Origin: Novosphingobium sp. CECT 9465
GTDB lineage: Bacteria > Pseudomonadota > Alphaproteobacteria > Sphingomonadales > Sphingomonadaceae
Assembly: GCF_920987055.1 (NCBI RefSeq)
Contig: NZ_CAKLBX010000001.1
Span: 2,218,501-2,282,500, forward strand
Direction: 5' to 3'
DNA: 64,000 bases
Positions 32,236-44,300 of this stretch are shown in pieces; the first letter of the stretch is position 1; the number at the start of each line of letters is the position of its first letter. Below the pieces are notes generated by a model. The model ran no database searches. It was not told where the DNA came from and saw only the letters and a program-made list of their open reading frames with translations. A program made the position numbers and the translations under genes.

Positions 32236-35200
32236 TTATCGCGTTGCCGTCGGGCTTGCCATGGGCTTGGTTCCCGCCACCAGCGGTTTGGAACCATCAC
32301 CCAGCACGATGAACGCCGCCCAGTAGAACGGATGCGACGTGTTGGGATCGTCCATCAGCTTTTCCTGCGCGGATGAAAGCGCGTCAGACAGTTCCTGACC
32401 CGGCGCGGATTCGATGACCCCGCCAATCAGCCGCTTGGTCGCATCGAAATCATCAGGCACCGGCCAGTGGCTGGCGATGACCGAGCGCGCGCCTGCGCCA
32501 ACGAATGCACGGACAAGGCCGTCGAGCGCATAATTGCCCCCGGTGGTGACGCCCGCCTCGCGGCTGGCGGCGACTGTGGCCATGCCTGCTGTATCGCAGG
32601 CCGAAAGAATCACGAGGTCGGCATTCAGCCGCAGGTCGAAGATTTCCCGGAAACTGAGCAGGCCATCGGAACCCATATCGCCAAAGCTGGTGACCAGCGC
32701 GGGGCGTGCCGGGCAATCGGCGCGCGGCGCGGTGACCAGGCCGTGCGTGGCGAAGTGCAACACGCGATACTGGTCAAGATCGGTGGCGGCCAGAAGCGCG
32801 CTATCATTGAACGCTGCCTCGGTCAGCACCGCGCTGCCGCCGACGCTCAGCTTGCGCTGGGCATAGATCAGTTCATCGGCGGAGATCGGGTTCTGCCATG
32901 TGGCGAGCGGCCAGTCGCATTCGTCGGCCACCGCCGTCAGCGGGCGCGCGGTCGGCTTGGCATTGCGTCCAAGGCCCAGATAATTGCGCGGTGCCGTGGA
33001 TGCGGCCAGCTTCCGCAGATCGAGGAACCCCCGCGAACTGACCGCGATCGAAACTTCGCGCCCCCTGCCCAGCCATTCGACCCCGGTGAAATCGAACGGA
33101 TCGCCATCGGGGCTTTCCATGCGCTTGTCGTATTCGGCAATGCCCTTGTCGCCAGTGACCAGCACCGTCGGCGGAAGTTGCAGCATACCGCCATCGGGTT
33201 CGAAGATCAGGTGTTTGACTTGTGGCAACTGGCCCTCGACCGGACCGAACAAGGTGCCAAAAAGCGCGCGGGATTTGACGAGATCGAACGGGTAATTGGT
33301 CTGTTGCCCGTTCACGACCTTCACGATCGTATCGCGGATGTCCTGAACCGATCTTGCAAGCGTGTCGGGCGTCAGCCCGGTATCGAAAAGCTGCGCCGAT
33401 GTGGGCGTTGCGAACAGACTGTAAACGTGATCGCCAACGATCATCAGCTTGTAATAGGCCTCGCCCTGCTTGAGCGCACCCTGCAATTCGGGAAGATCGA
33501 CGCTTTTTGGCGCAAGCACGTTGTAGCGCGGATAGGCGGCCAGCTTGCTGACCAGGCCGGTCTGGTCGCGTTGCAGGGAAGCCAGATTTTCCTGCGCCGC
33601 TTTCAGCGCAGCCGTTTCCTGCGCGGTGGGTTGGGCAACAGTGCCAAGCGCGGTCAACGTAGCCTCGATCCGCGCGATTTCGCGGCTGCGGGCGACTGAC
33701 AGGCGGAACAGCGCGGCGGCTTCGTCATTGCCTTCAGACAATTGGCGGGCCAGCACGGCCTGAGTCTGTGCAACGCCTGGGCGCTGCAGGATTTGTGATG
33801 CTGCAAACACCGCCTGTGAAGCGGCACCATCGCCCTGCTTTGCCAGCAAGCCGAAATATGGCCCAAGCAATTCACGCAATGTTGCACCTGCATCGGGGAC
33901 CTGTTGGCTGTCCTCGACTACCTTTGCGTAAAGCGCCAATGCACCCGGCTCATCGCCGGACCGCCCCAGCCATCCGGCCTTGCGCGCTTGTGCCGAAAGC
34001 AACGCAGGCGATTGCGGAAACGCAGCGGCGATGATGCGGATTGCACGATCGAATGCCGCCCCGGCATCGGACTTGCGCCCCTGCGCCTCAGCCAGCAAGG
34101 CGAGTTCGATCTGGATTTCCGAACGCAGCCAGCCCGCCGATGCGATCCGCCCCCCGCGCACCGCATCAATCCGCGCTCCTGCCGTCTGGAAGCCTGCAAC
34201 GGCAAGATCGAACTTGCCTTGCAGGCGGGCCGCCGTGGCGCGCAGGGCATCGGCCTGTGCATCGAGAATTTCGGCGCGTTCGGTATCCGACAGACCAGGA
34301 TCGGCTGCACCAAGACGCCGCAATGCCGCGTTCTCACGGTTCAGCTCTTCGGCCAGAGGCATGTTGATCAGGCCTGCCGACAAGCTGGCACGATCAAACG
34401 ATGCGCTGACAGCAGTCACGTCCGCTGCCAGTTCCTTGAGCGCGGCCACCGGACGGCGCTGGTTGAGCCGATTGATCGCCTTGTAATTGCGGATCAGGCG
34501 CTGGGTCACCCCGTCGCTGCTGTATGCCGCGGCGCTTGCCTGCGAGAACAGCCGATCGGCGGCGCTGAAATTGCCAAGATTGGATTGCTGCAATCCCTGA
34601 TTGGCAAGTGCTTCGCCCAGCCCGACACCGCCCGACGAACGGTCGCGGATGGCCAGCGTTTCGAAAAATTCCGCGGATTCGGCAAATCGCCCGCCGTTGT
34701 TGCGCAAGTATCCTTCGTCGCGCGCGCCAAGCCGGTCGAGTTGTCCTGCCTGCACACGGGCAAAGGCGGCCGGATCGCTGACTTCAGTTGTGGCAACGCG
34801 AATTTCACCGGGCACGGACTTGTCGCGGACGGCGCTGGCAAGCGCAAGTCGCAAGGCCGGATCGTACCCTGCCAAGCCTTCAACAAAATATGTTTTGTTT
34901 CCGTTCTTTACCGCATATCTCTTGTAATCGACACCGGCCTTGTGATCGCGGCAGTTGACCGCATCGGCCCGACCGAAATCGGGAATCACCACGGCACCCA
35001 GCGCGCCACAATCAAGCGCCACTCCGGCCAGGCCCGACGGTTCCTGCCCCAGCGCGACATCGCGGCGCACGGCGATCATCGTCCCGATGGCGCCCGCAGC
35101 ATCGCGGCAGCTCAGCCGATAGCCGCGGTCGAAAATCCCGCCCAGCCGCGCGTCGAGCGGTGCATTCTGCGCAGTGCAGGTAACCCCGCCGGTGCCGATG

Positions 35201-35307
35201 CGGAATGAGTTGCGCACCGACAGCGGCTGTTCCGGTTTCTCGGCAGCATGAACCGGGGTACCGATGATCGAAAGTGCAATCGCCAGGGCGTTGATGGAGG
35301 TCTTCAT
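32236..35307 (-). CDS. Exported TPR-CHAT protein (caspase-like C-terminal domain)
   Basis: 1,023 residues from ATG 35307; the alternative GTG at 35316 overlaps the adhesin stop as GTGA. A signal peptide (MKTSINALAIALSIIGTPVHA) is followed by a beta-rich segment, a long helical TPR-like region (about residues 190-560) and the CHAT domain (about 690-1015). The catalytic pair is present: His855 in HFATHG and Cys904 in SACDTA, followed by GLVRAFVGAGARSVIASHW. CHAT domains are clan CD cysteine peptidases or peptidase-like modules; export indicates action in the periplasm or outside. It is the third gene after tpsB and tpsA, so it may process or modify the secreted protein (inference). Confidence 0.88.
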   Translation of the reverse strand: MKTSINALAIALSIIGTPVHAAEKPEQPLSVRNSFRIGTGGVTCTAQNAPLDARLGGIFDRGYRLSCRDAAGAIGTMIAVRRDVALGQEPSGLAGVALDCGALGAVVIPDFGRADAVNCRDHKAGVDYKRYAVKNGNKTYFVEGLAGYDPALRLALASAVRDKSVPGEIRVATTEVSDPAAFARVQAGQLDRLGARDEGYLRNNGGRFAESAEFFETLAIRDRSSGGVGLGEALANQGLQQSNLGNFSAADRLFSQASAAAYSSDGVTQRLIRNYKAINRLNQRRPVAALKELAADVTAVSASFDRASLSAGLINMPLAEELNRENAALRRLGAADPGLSDTERAEILDAQADALRATAARLQGKFDLAVAGFQTAGARIDAVRGGRIASAGWLRSEIQIELALLAEAQGRKSDAGAAFDRAIRIIAAAFPQSPALLSAQARKAGWLGRSGDEPGALALYAKVVEDSQQVPDAGATLRELLGPYFGLLAKQGDGAASQAVFAASQILQRPGVAQTQAVLARQLSEGNDEAAALFRLSVARSREIARIEATLTALGTVAQPTAQETAALKAAQENLASLQRDQTGLVSKLAAYPRYNVLAPKSVDLPELQGALKQGEAYYKLMIVGDHVYSLFATPTSAQLFDTGLTPDTLARSVQDIRDTIVKVVNGQQTNYPFDLVKSRALFGTLFGPVEGQLPQVKHLIFEPDGGMLQLPPTVLVTGDKGIAEYDKRMESPDGDPFDFTGVEWLGRGREVSIAVSSRGFLDLRKLAASTAPRNYLGLGRNAKPTARPLTAVADECDWPLATWQNPISADELIYAQRKLSVGGSAVLTEAAFNDSALLAATDLDQYRVLHFATHGLVTAPRADCPARPALVTSFGDMGSDGLLSFREIFDLRLNADLVILSACDTAGMATVAASREAGVTTGGNYALDGLVRAFVGAGARSVIASHWPVPDDFDATKRLIGGVIESAPGQELSDALSSAQEKLMDDPNTSHPFYWAAFIVLGDGSKPLVAGTKPMASPTATR

Positions 35308-35312
35308 GGTGC

Positions 35313-38300
35313 TCACAGGCCTTCCCCTTCTGCACTGCCTTCATCGACAACGGAGCCGATCAGCGACGGATTGCCGCTGCCCGCGACAGGCTGTTCAATC
35401 AGCGTTTGCGGTTCGAGCGGCGAACTGTCGATAATCTGCGGCGGTGGCGCGATAGGACTGGTGGCAGCATCACCCTCGCTCGCCGTTCGTTCCTGTGTCT
35501 GCGATTCACTGGTCTCTTCGGCGGATTCGTTACCGCCGGGTTCGGGTGCAGTGGGCGGTTCTTCAGTGAACTGCGGCGTATTGCCCAGCGGATCGTTCGT
35601 TACGACCTGTATCTGGCTGGCGATCGCGGCCACCGGGTCCATCTCCATTACGGTGATGCAGGTGCTGGCATTGATCGCGCAACCGTTGACCGAGCTGTCC
35701 GCCGTGAAGACCGTCAGGCTTTCAGCGTTGTTTACAACCAGATCGCGAGCATCGATTCCGCCCACGATGCCGGTCGGTGTCTGCCATTTGCCGTTGACGA
35801 TCACCGAAAGGCTGGCGGGCGCAGCATTGGCGGGAGTAGTCACGTCCGTCAGCGCGAAATCCGCGAAGAAGCCGGCCGGATCGAGGGCCGTCCCGGTGTT
35901 CTGGATATATAGCGTACCGGTCGGGGACAGATCGAGACCGAGGGCGCGCAACACACCGTCTGGACGCTGCACGATGGCTGCCCGGTTGAGATCGGCGAGA
36001 TGGCCATCGTAGAACGGATTGGCAGCAAGCCGATCGAGGATCGTGCCGCTGGCGACGTGGATATTGGTGGCCGCGATTTCCACGACACCCCCCAGCGCGG
36101 TCCCGCTCTGGGTCAGCGACAGGGATCCGGTCGCAGCATCGAGTTCGAAACGCCCGGTGGCGAATTCGATGACGTTGCCTTGGGCAAAACCTGTACCCGT
36201 AACATTGCCGACAATGCGGATGGCCCCGCCCGGCGTCTGCGTTTCGCGGTTGCCGGTGCCGAACACGATCCGTCCGGTCTGGCCCGCAGCATTGCTCTGG
36301 CCGATGTCTCCGCCAGCTGTCAGCGCAAGATTGCCGATCAGCATGTCCACCGGATTGGCCGCGATGTCGATAGCGCCGATCGCCAGCTGACCACCAGACA
36401 CCAGTGCAATCTCCGCCGCGGAAAGCGCATATCCCGATCCGCTGAGACCGTCGCCGATCAGCGCAGGTGACGAACCGATGGAGATCAGGCTGATGCTGCC
36501 CGTCGGCGTCGTCCTGATGCCCGATACAACCGGCGCGCCGGTCGGCCCTCCCGAAACCGAGCCGTTATCGATGATGCGGATGTCGGCAGACGAAATGATC
36601 AGCGAGGGCGAACCCCAGCGCTGCGCGACCGTAACCAGTCCGCCGGATTCAACCTCTGCCGATCCGAACGCAGCGATGTTGCTGCCGGTCATTCCGCCCT
36701 GGCTGAACGAAACGAAGCGTCCTGCAACGACCTGCCCCACGACGTTTACCGTCCCGGCGAGACGTATCGGTGTTGCAGCAAACAGCGCCGTGTAATCGGT
36801 CGATGTGGACAGCAACTGGCCTGGCGCGGCCATGGCCGCACTGGCGATCAGAACACGACCGGTGGCGTTGGTTACCGTAACCGCTCCCGTTTGCGACTGG
36901 CCCAGAACGAGACCCGCAAGCAAGCCGGCCGTTCTGACACTTCCTCCCGACAGAAGGGCGATATCGCGCGCATTGATATTGCCGCCGATGGTCAGCGATT
37001 GCGCCGCGCTTGCCAGCACATCGGTGCGTGCGGTGATCGCGCCCGTGTTCACCGTGCCACCGAACGAGGCGAGCTTTACTCCTTGAGCGTTAGACCGGAG
37101 CGTTCCTGTCGAAATGGTCCCACCCGCAGCAATCTGGACCAGGCCTGCCGCTTGCACGGAACCGACATCGATCGAGCCTTGTCCCGCGACAAGTCCACCG
37201 TTCGCGGCCGCGGCGCCCGCAATCAAGCGCACTGCTCCGCCAGAAGCGGTGACGCTGCCGATACCCAGTGCGCCGGACGAGGAAATCGCGACAAGCCCGT
37301 TCGTCGCGGCGGCCGACTGGACAGTTGTCTGGCTGCCACCGGTAATCGTGACAGCGTCATCAGCAGTGACCACGCCGGTAGAGATCGTCTGCGTTCCCGT
37401 GGCGCTGACCGAACCGGCACTGGCGGCAAGATTGCCTGTTGTAACGGTCTGCCCCGATATCGAAACGCCACCGACGCCCTGCACGGTGCCGACATCTACC
37501 AGCGGTGCCGAGATTGTGGCAGTTCCGGCTTGCGACACGAGATTCCCCGCCGCTATCGAAATTGCGCTGCGCAAGCTGAGGGCATTGGTGGCCGTCAAAT
37601 CCGTCGCAGCCAGCGCTCCGCCCGCATCGATCGACAAACGACCAGAGGCAACCGCTGACGGCGCAACCGTAATGGCGCCGCTGGTGAAGGTGGATTGCGT
37701 GGCGGCAGTGAAGGCTCGTGCCGAAACCGGTCCGCCGATCGCGATAGCGCCAGTTGCAGGCGCGACTGTCGTTGCCGCGAAAACCGGCTCCTTGTTGAAC
37801 CCCGTGGCAGTCTGGCCCAGTGCCGCCATTGCAGCGTTGGCGATCATCACGCGGTTGGAAGCGGCGATGCCCCCTGTTGCGACGCTCCCTGCGCTCAACA
37901 GCAGAATGTCGTAAGCCGTCGCCTGCCCGATGGTGATGGCGCTGCCGCTCACGATACCAAGATCGGATGCTGCAAAGATGGTTCCGGTGCGAACACTGCC
38001 ATCCGCACGGATGCCGACGGAATGAAGATCACCGTTGCTGCCGGTCGGCGTGCCGGTTCCTGCGGCAAGGTTGCCGGCCAGGACATTGCCCCGCGTGTCG
38101 AACGTGATCGACGTGGCCGCCGTCAGATTGCCGGGCGCAATATTGCCAAGTGCGGCAAGATCTATGGAATCGCCGGACAACACCGTGCCGAGCGAAAGCG
38201 TATCGCCTGCGGTCACATCAACGAAGCTGCCCGCCGCAAGTGCACCGGTCGAGATCGCTTGTTCGCCAACGATGCTGATCGACCCGTTGGTGGCGGCAAG

Positions 38301-41300
38301 GTTGCCGGTGGCAATTGCGCCCTGTGCGGCCAGTTCGATATCGTCGCCCGCAGATACCGCATCGATGGCAAGCGTATCTCCTGCGGTGACGAAGACGAGG
38401 CTTGCCGCATTGACGGCTCCTGTCGAAATCGCCTGCGTACCGCTGATTCCAATCGAGCCTGCTGTGGCGCTAAGATTACCCGTGGCAATGGCGCCCTGTG
38501 CGGCCAGTTCGACGCCTGACCCTCCAGATACATTTCCGATCGAAAAAGTGTCGCCCGCCGAAACATAGACCACGCTTGCTGCGGTCATCGAACCGGCGGA
38601 TACCGCCTGCGCGCCGTCGATGACGATCGTGCTGGTGGCAGAAGCAAGATCACCCGTTGCGATATCGCCAAGCGCCCTGAGATCGAGAGAAGCACCTGCT
38701 GATGCCGTGCCAATCGTGAGCGTATCGCCAGCGATCACATCGACGAAGCCTGGAGTTGTCAGCGAACCCGTGAGGACCGATTGCCCACCATCGATGCGCA
38801 GCGGGCCGGACGTGGTGGAAAGGTTCCCCGTTGCGATAGTGCCCAAAGCGGAAAGAGTGATCGCCCCACCTGCAGACACTGCATCGATCGACAGTGCGCC
38901 ACCGGCCGAAACGAAGGCGGACGATACTGTCGAAAGAGTGCCGGTCGTGACGAATTGTGCGCCGCTGATGTTGACGACTTCGGAGGTCAAATCGCTGGTG
39001 ACGATGCCGCCGTCTGCAATGAGAACGATTGCAGACCCTGAAGAAATCGCGTCGGTCGTGAGTGAAACACCCGCCCTGATATCCACGAAGTCGGTCGCAA
39101 CCGATGTACCAGTCGAGACAGACTGTGCGCTCTCAATAATGATCGTGCCTGCAGAAGTGGCAAGATTGCCCGTTGCGATGGCGCCCAGCGCGGCAAGATT
39201 GATCGCGCCACCGGCAGACACCGCGCCAGTCGCGAGCGCCGCCCCTGCTGTGATATCCACCACTTCGGTCGCCGTCAGTGTACCTGTCGAGACAGACTGT
39301 GTGCTGTCTATCAAGATCGCGCCTGCGGTTGCTTGAAGATTGCCCGTGCCAATCGTGTCGCCGGAAATTATGATGTCGGCTGCGGCCTGAACCGTGCCAA
39401 TCTGGACAAGCGGAGCTACCAGGGTAGCGGCGCCGCTTTGCGACACGAGATCACCTGTCGCGATTGACGCCGCGCTGCGCAAGTCGAGCGCATTGGCGGC
39501 GGTCAGGTCCGTGGTGACGAGCGCGCCACCTGCGTCGATCGACAAGCGACCGGAGCCTGTTGACGATGGGACCACTGTAATCGCGCCGCTGGTGAAGGTC
39601 GATTGCGCGGCAGCGGTGAACGCCGTGGATGTAACCGGCCCGCCGATGGCGATTGCGCCTGCTACAGGGGCAACCGGCGTCGCGGCGAAAACGATCTCCT
39701 TGTCATATCCTGTGGCCGTCTGGCCCAAAGCGGACATTGCTGCATTGGCGATCAGGATACGGTTCACGGCGTTCAATCCGCCGGTACTGACGCCGGTCCC
39801 GCCGAGCAATTGCATGTCGTAAGCCGTCGCCTGCCCGGTGGTGATCGAACCAGCGGCGGCGATGCCGAAGTCTGATGCGGCAAACACCGTTCCCGTGGCG
39901 ACGTTTCCGCCTGCCCTGATGGCAATCGCATTGAGAATGCCGTTTGCTCCGGTCGGCGTGCCGATCCCGGCTGCCAGGTTGCCGGTTGCGACACTGCCCG
40001 GCGTATCGACCGTAATCGAAGTTACCGCCGTCATATTGCCGGCGGCGATTGCCCCAAGCGCGGAAAGATCGATGGAATCGCCGGACGTAACATCGTCAAG
40101 CGACAGTGCTCCGCCCGCCGTCACGTCGATCAGACCAAGCGCGGTCAGCGCACCGAAATCGATGTTGCCCAGCGCCGATAGCGTCAGTGATCCTTGCGCC
40201 TGCAAGTTCGCGTGGGCGACAAGATCGAGACCGGATGACAGTGTGATGGACGTAATTCCGGCAAGCGTACCAAGCGCTGCCGGGATAACCGGATCAAGTA
40301 TCCAGTTTCCGCCGCTGATACCGATCTGGTCGGCGGTCAATGTCGACTGGTCGAGCGTGAGCGAAACGGCTTGTGTCGAATCGAACTGCAACCCGCCGGA
40401 GATCGTTGCGGTTGCGCCAGTCAACGCTATGGCATCCGGGGTTGCACCCGGCCCCTGGGCACTGGCGAGCGAAGTGAACGTGATGTTTGCAACATCGATC
40501 GCGCTGTTGATCGCCCGGAACTTGATTGCGCCGCCCAGGTTCGTCGACGAACCATTGACGGCCCCTGCTCCGCCCGTGGCTGTGGAGACGAAGAACAGGT
40601 CGGTCGCATTCAGCGCGCCTGGCTGCGAAGGCAGTTCGAACCGGCTGGTTACAAGCGTACCTGCGCCTGCCAGCAAAGACGGGTCGGCATTGCCGATGGC
40701 AGCATCGCCGCCGTTTCCGGTGGCAAAGCCAAATCCGCCGGCACCGCCTGCTGCACTTGCCTCGAAACTGCTGGCGCCGACGATGGTGACGGGCGAACCG
40801 CGCACCAGAAGACTGACACCGCCGCCGATGGCATCACCACCATTCCCGCCGACTGCCCCCGCAATCGCACTGCTACCGGCACCGCCCGCACCGCCCGTGG
40901 CATTGGCCGATGCACCGATGGCCGTGTAACTTGCCGAACCCACATTGAGCGTTCCGGTATCAATACCGCTGATCGAACCGATCTGGACAAACCCGGCAAA
41001 TGCACTGCCGCCGTCGCCGCCCGCAGCGCCATTACCAGCGCCGCCTTCGCCGCCGACCGCATTGGCATTTGCAACGACAACACCGCCGACAAGGAAACCG
41101 TTGCCCGCGCTGCCAGCTACGACGACCGAGCCGCCTTCGGCCAATCCACCATTGCCACCAATGGTTCCGGGGGCATCCGGCTGGCCACCGACACCACCCG
41201 ACCCCGACCCATCGACGATGGCCTGCGCGAATGTGATCGAGCTTGGACCCTCAATGGCATTATCGGCGATCATGTCGATTACGCCGCCGTAGCCTGCGCC

Positions 41301-44300
41301 ACCGGTCCCGCCGGAAACCCCAAATCCGCCCTGCCCGCGTGCGCCGAGCAATACCGTGCCAAGCGAGAGAGCACCCTGCCGGGCATAAATCCGCGCCCGC
41401 CCGCCAACGCCGTCACCCGCGACCCATGCATCGCCGCCCACACCATCCGCCGTGACGAAGGTAAGCCCGCTGATCGTGATTTGGCTGTCATTGCCAAGGA
41501 ATGTGGGTACACCGGCGGTGACCGTTGCCAGACCGCCCGTTCCGGTGCCGCCTGCGCCAGATGCAAAGTTCTGGTTGCCTGCGCCGCCGAAGCCATTGGC
41601 AATGACATAGACATCGCCCTGAAGCGCCATGACCGCGCCTTCGCCCGCGACGCGGCTGGTGCCGCCCGTACCCGCACCGCCCAAAGCCGAACCGCCGAGG
41701 CCGTCACCGCCAGTGCCTTCAGTAGTGGCCGATACCGTGCTTGCTACGGTAACCGAGCCGGTGCCCGCGCCAACAAGGCGCGCACTGCCCCCCAGCGCGG
41801 CCCCTGCAACGCCGGTCGAGATGGCATTCCCGCCGGTCGCGCTTCCCACCAGCGCAAGCACCCCTGCATCGAACGCAAGTCCGCTGTCGCCACGCACCAG
41901 CACCGTGCCGCCGGTGCCACTGCCCGCAGCCCCGCCCTGCCCGTCGCCGCCATCGGCGCGCGCATCTGCGCGAAGTTGCCCGGCAACGCTCAGGACATTC
42001 CCCGCCGTCGCGCCATTGGAGCCAAGGAAGATCGAACCGCCGGTGGCCGTGCCACCCGTTGCGAGACAGCCAATATCGCAGGCGCCCGCGTTGCCCCCAA
42101 TGGCTTGCGCGGCGGAAAACAAGGATTCGCTGACGAGCAGTCGGCTACCGCCGCGATCCAGCGTTGCCGAGATCGTTCCACCCGTGCCGAAGCCACCATT
42201 GCCGCCCGTACCCTGTGACGTGCCGGGTGCTCCATCGCCGCCACTCCGCCCCGTTCCGGTGACTTCGAGCGTAATATTTGCGAAGTCGAGCGCCCCCGTT
42301 CCCGTGCCGGTGCCGCGCGCACTGTCCAGCGTGATCGAACCGCCTTGCGCGGAACCGCCATTGCCACCGTTGCCACCCGGCGATCCCAGCGTTGGCGACG
42401 AGAAACCATCACCGCCAATGCCGCCCAGCGCCGTGGCGCTTACCTCAAGCAAACTGCCCGATATCGTTCCGCCATCCCCGGCGGCATTGACGAAAATCGT
42501 CCCGCCGACGGCGTTGCCGCCATCGCTGCCGGCAAAGGCGCCATTGGGCGGGCTGCTGCTGGCCGCGCCATAGCCTTCGCCGCCGACACCATTGGCGCGC
42601 AACGAATATGTGTCGGCTGTAATGATGCTGTCGCCGCGTGAATCGCCGTTTGCGGCAAGGGTGATCGTGCCACCGGTTCCGACGCCGCCGTCCGCAGAAA
42701 CACGACCGCGGCCGCCCTCGCCATCGGCGAGCAGCAGAACCGCATTCGCAACGGTCAGCGATCCGGCGTTCACGGAAACATTGGCACTGCCGCCGCTGCC
42801 CGACGCCGCCGACGGAGCAACGCTGACACCCCCACTGCCGGAGGCTTCCAGCGTCAGACCTGCGAGCAGACTGGCCGAACTGTTCGAGAGCGCAAAAGTG
42901 CTGACGCCACCGACGCCGATGCCGCCATTGCCCGCGTTCAGGGTATTTCCACCTGCGCCCAGAGCGCCGAGGTAAACTCCCCCCGTCGTATCCAAAGTAC
43001 TGTCAGCCAAGGATACGAAAGCAATTCCGCCGAAACCGGCCCCGCTGACTGCCGCGCCGTTACCACCGATTCCGGTGGCATCGAAGGTCAGACCAGCGCC
43101 AAAACTTGCCTGCGCGCCGACCAGTTCAAGCGAGGCCGTGCCACCCGAACCGGCAGCCCCTTGCGCCAGTGCGCCGCCGCTGCCGGGGCCGCCATTGGCA
43201 ATTGCAAGAATATCCGCATTGCCTGCCACCGCCAGCGATCCGCCGCCCGTTCCAAAGATGGAGGCGGTTCCAGCAACCGCCGTCCCGGCGATCGCATCGC
43301 CGCTGGCATTGCTGCCGCTGGCATTGGCCGTGATAAGCAGACCGGAACCAAGATCGATACTGCCGCCGGACGCCAGTGTGATTTGCGCAACGCCGCCGAG
43401 ACTGGAAAATCCCGTCGATGCCCCGCCATAGGCACCGCCAGTACCGTTGGCAGTCAGCGTGGTGCCCTGCGTGATATTGATGGTGCCACCGGTTGCAGCA
43501 TCGAGGCCCGCTTCACCGCCGATGCCAGCGGTCGTTCCGGCATCGCCGAAGCCGCCGGCCCCATTGGTACTGACGGTGAGTGCATCGTTGAACTGCAATA
43601 TGGTGCCATCGCGCGCGCTGACGAAAACCGTTCCTCCGGTGCCGCTTGCCGATGATCCGCCTGCCGAATTTGCTCCGCCGCCGTAACCTTCGGCAGCAAG
43701 GCTGGTTTGCCCTGCGAATGTTGCACCGCCCGCGCCTGCGCCGGAGGTGGACACATCGATCGTGCCGCCGCGCCCGCTGCCAGCCCCGGCCTGTCCGGTT
43801 CCGCCTGTGCCATTAGCCGACACAGAGACAAAGTGCGTGACGAGCGTACCACCGTCCGCCGCTACGAAATTCACGGCACCGCCAGTGCCGCTTGCGGCGC
43901 TTCCAACAGACGTGTTGCCGCCGATACCATCGACGTTCGCAACGGTAATGCCGCTGATACCGACGCTATTCGATCCGGCCGCCCTTATGGTGACCGTACC
44001 TCCGGCACCGCTGCCGCTGGATGTCGTGCAGGTCGAGCAGCCGCTTCCCGGCGCCCCAAGGCCAGCCGCGACCAAACCGACGCTCTGGAGGATCTGGACC
44101 GAGGACCCTGACGAGCCGGTTGCGAGCACACTTGCGTTGCCGCCAATGCCACTGCCGCCCTCCGTACCGGGCGTTTCGACTTGCCCGCCAAAGCCTGTTG
44201 AATCGAGAATGGCATTACCGGAAACCAGAATCTGGCCGCCGTTGCTTGCCTCTATCCGCGTCTCACCGCCAATGCCCGTTCCGCTTGCGGTGCCCGCCAC

